A DNA stretch of 31,609 bases from Candidatus Woesearchaeota archaeon (GTDB lineage: Archaea; Nanobdellota; Nanobdellia; SCGC-AAA011-G17; JACQNH01), in assembly GCA_016203175.1 (NCBI GenBank), contig JACQNH010000026.1:1-31609 (forward strand). Reading direction: 5' to 3'. Under the pieces are notes generated by a model, which saw only the letters and a program-made list of their open reading frames with translations, did no database searches and had not been told where the DNA came from. Of the stretch, positions 30,505-31,609 are shown in pieces. Position 1 is the first letter of the stretch. Each line of letters begins with the position of its first letter. The position numbers and the translations under genes were made by a program.

Positions 30505-31242
30505 TTAAGCTGAAAATTGCTTTAAAATTCCTACAGCTCCCCCTTGTCTTTTAACAGCTTCTGCCGGCAATTGCCCTGTATAAACCAAATAATTATCAAC
30601 CATCCCTTTAGGATACCATGCGCCTTTCCATCTTGTTAATTCCCCTGTAATTTGTTCATCGGTATACTTATCCCCATAGTACTTTATCAAGTATTTTGCA
30701 ACACCTTTCCAGGCAGCTGCATGACTACAACCACATTGAGCAATTTTAGTTACATAATTCGGACTTCCACAACAATAATCACAAGTAAAACTTCCTACAA
30801 TCTTATTAAACCTAGCCTCTTGATCAGAAGTTAAATCAATTTTCGTTCTTCCCCTGCCAATATTTGACCAAACATTCAAACTTCCAATAGGATTATCAAA
30901 ACTAACACTTTGAACTAAAGCAACACCTTCACCTTCAGCAACATAAAATGGAACACCTTTAGGAACTATCAAACTAATTGCATCTTGCTTTGGATCCCCC
31001 GTTTTCGAAACCTTCTCATTTGATGTTATAGTTGAATACTCAACTAAACTAACAGTCTTTCCATCATCATTTAACTTAGGTCCAACAATCTTTCCCTCAC
31101 CAACTGAAGACTTTGCCAAAGAAAATGAAAATCCAGATTTATAACCAGAAAAAGAACTTAAAGCAGATAGTAAAAGACCTTGATTAATAATTACCAAAAA
31201 AGAAACTAAAACCAAAAAAACAATTCTCTTTTGGTTATCCAT
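30505..31242 (-). CDS. membrane-anchored Cys-rich protein of the pilus locus
   Basis: A 245-residue protein: a signal-anchor helix (about 8-28), a beta-rich middle and a C-terminal domain with clustered cysteines, FTCDYCCGSP then AQCGCSHAAAWKG, followed by helices (KYLIKYYG, GMVDNYLVYTG). The paired CC and CGCxHA look like a metal- or disulfide-stabilised small domain seen in DPANN-type proteins; I cannot name its ligand. The ATG at 31242 lies 5 bases after the stop of the upstream gene; an in-frame GTG at 31254 is the alternative. It ends 6 bases before the triple-thioredoxin gene, a likely redox partner. Confidence 0.75.
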   Translation of the reverse strand: MDNQKRIVFLVLVSFLVIINQGLLLSALSSFSGYKSGFSFSLAKSSVGEGKIVGPKLNDDGKTVSLVEYSTITSNEKVSKTGDPKQDAISLIVPKGVPFYVAEGEGVALVQSVSFDNPIGSLNVWSNIGRGRTKIDLTSDQEARFNKIVGSFTCDYCCGSPNYVTKIAQCGCSHAAAWKGVAKYLIKYYGDKYTDEQITGELTRWKGAWYPKGMVDNYLVYTGQLPAEAVKRQGGAVGILKQFSA

Positions 31243-31247
31243 TTTAT

Positions 31248-31475
31248 CTAACACCCACCAACCATTTCAGGCAAGTCATTACTAATACCAGAATGCCCAG
31301 ACCCACTAGAACCAGCTGCAACAGGCAAACTTAAACTTCCCGTAGAGGCTATTTTAGATTTTATCGCGCTAAACTGAAATAACTGTATTGCTGAAATCAC
31401 AACTAAAACAACCAAAGCTATTGTTAAAATCATGTTAGTTCTATTCACATTACTTGCTTTTTTAGATTCTGCCAT
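31248..31475 (-). CDS. small single-helix membrane protein, first gene of the pilus locus
   Basis: A 75-residue protein: a short charged N-terminus (MAESKKASNVNRTN), one membrane helix (15-37) and a Ser/Gly-rich outer tail ending PEMVGGC, with its only cysteine as the last residue. Size and layout recall a minor pilin-like or anchoring subunit, but no class III signal-peptide site is clear. A strong ribosome site, AAGGAGGAT, precedes the ATG, and TATA at 31516-31526 drives the operon. The terminal Cys beside redox genes invites the idea of a mixed disulfide. Confidence 0.7.
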   Translation of the reverse strand: MAESKKASNVNRTNMILTIALVVLVVISAIQLFQFSAIKSKIASTGSLSLPVAAGSSGSGHSGISNDLPEMVGGC

Positions 31476-31515
31476 TTTATCCTCCTTAATATATTACAGA
31501 AAGTGTAAAGCTTTA

Positions 31516-31526
31516 ACTATATAAAG
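31516..31526 (-). promoter_or_regulatory. TATA box of the redox/pilus operon
   Basis: Minus-strand CTTTATATAGT predicts a start near 31495. The 20-nt leader holds AAGGAGG before the ATG at 31475. Confidence 0.65.
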
Positions 31527-31562
31527 ATTTCTAACATAATAGACTATAGAAGTTAAGTGTGG

Positions 31563-31609
31563 CTGTGTTAAAATTTTAATACAGTTCTTTCTATGAGCCC
31601 TTTATGGGC
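31563..31609. other. palindrome and hairpin at the window end
   Basis: CTGTGTTAAAATTTTAATAC plus AG (31563-31584) is a 22-bp palindrome with one G-T pair. GCCC-TTTAT-GGGC (31597-31609) is a small hairpin. They lie 40-80 bases upstream of the operon TATA box. Either an operator or the terminator of a gene beyond the window. Confidence 0.35.

Noticed and set aside
1..31609. CRISPR array or replication origin.
   Set aside because: No regularly spaced repeats with unique spacers, no cas genes, and no origin-recognition gene or repeat cluster were seen.

Overview
The window is an AT-rich stretch of an archaeal chromosome, most likely from a DPANN-type lineage (Woesearchaeota/Pacearchaeota-like). 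The archaeal assignment rests on a group II chaperonin (thermosome), an archaeal-type SRP RNA, TATA-box promoters about 26 nt upstream of starts (many leaderless), archaeal FlaI/TadC-like secretion genes, inteins and intron-containing tRNAs. The DPANN placement is inference, from small genes, a bacterial-like sigma-70 protein (reported before in DPANN-type single-cell genomes) and unusual tRNA introns.

Left part (1-7.4 kb): the 3' end of a structured RNA, an ATPase-less paralogue of a secretion ATPase with a small coiled-coil partner, the thermosome, and an IS481-like element (3492-4502). Its transposase has lost the third catalytic acidic residue. Then come a tiny zinc-ribbon protein and a three-gene ABC-2 exporter operon.

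Middle (7.4-16 kb): a divergent pair around a dyad. The rightward operon encodes a winged-helix protein of unknown function and a thymidylate-synthase-fold protein lacking the catalytic cysteine. It is followed by a minimal nucleotidyltransferase, SRP RNA, small membrane proteins, a tRNA-His-hisS operon, tRNA-Arg(CCU) with a 20-nt intron in the D-arm, a U32 peptidase-family protein, and an endonuclease III without the Fe-S cysteines.

Right-centre (15.8-23.7 kb): a structured leader RNA and a sigma-70-like factor, then a surface-sugar cluster (unknown protein, glycosyltransferase, PIG-L deacetylase), a PocR-GAF-GGDEF diguanylate cyclase, a divergent small-protein/winged-helix pair and a lone solute-binding lipoprotein. 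This part ends in tRNA-Gly(UCC), which appears to be interrupted three times (anticodon stem/loop boundary, 37/38 and T-loop 59/60). Short copies of the tRNA-Gly 3' end recur at 21571 and 22361.

Right end (23.7-31.5 kb): a type IV pilus/secretion locus read leftward. It holds a small membrane protein, a Cys-rich membrane-anchored protein, a membrane-anchored triple-thioredoxin protein, a secretion ATPase carrying two inteins (one inside the P-loop, one in the histidine box) and its TadC/FlaJ-like membrane platform. The redox proteins beside the secretion motor suggest that disulfide chemistry on the outer face is part of this machine.

The strongest candidates for something new are the multiply interrupted tRNAs, the winged-helix/Cys-less ThyA-like operon, the pseudoknot-like leader with an anti-Shine-Dalgarno loop ahead of the sigma factor, and the redox-coupled, double-intein secretion locus.
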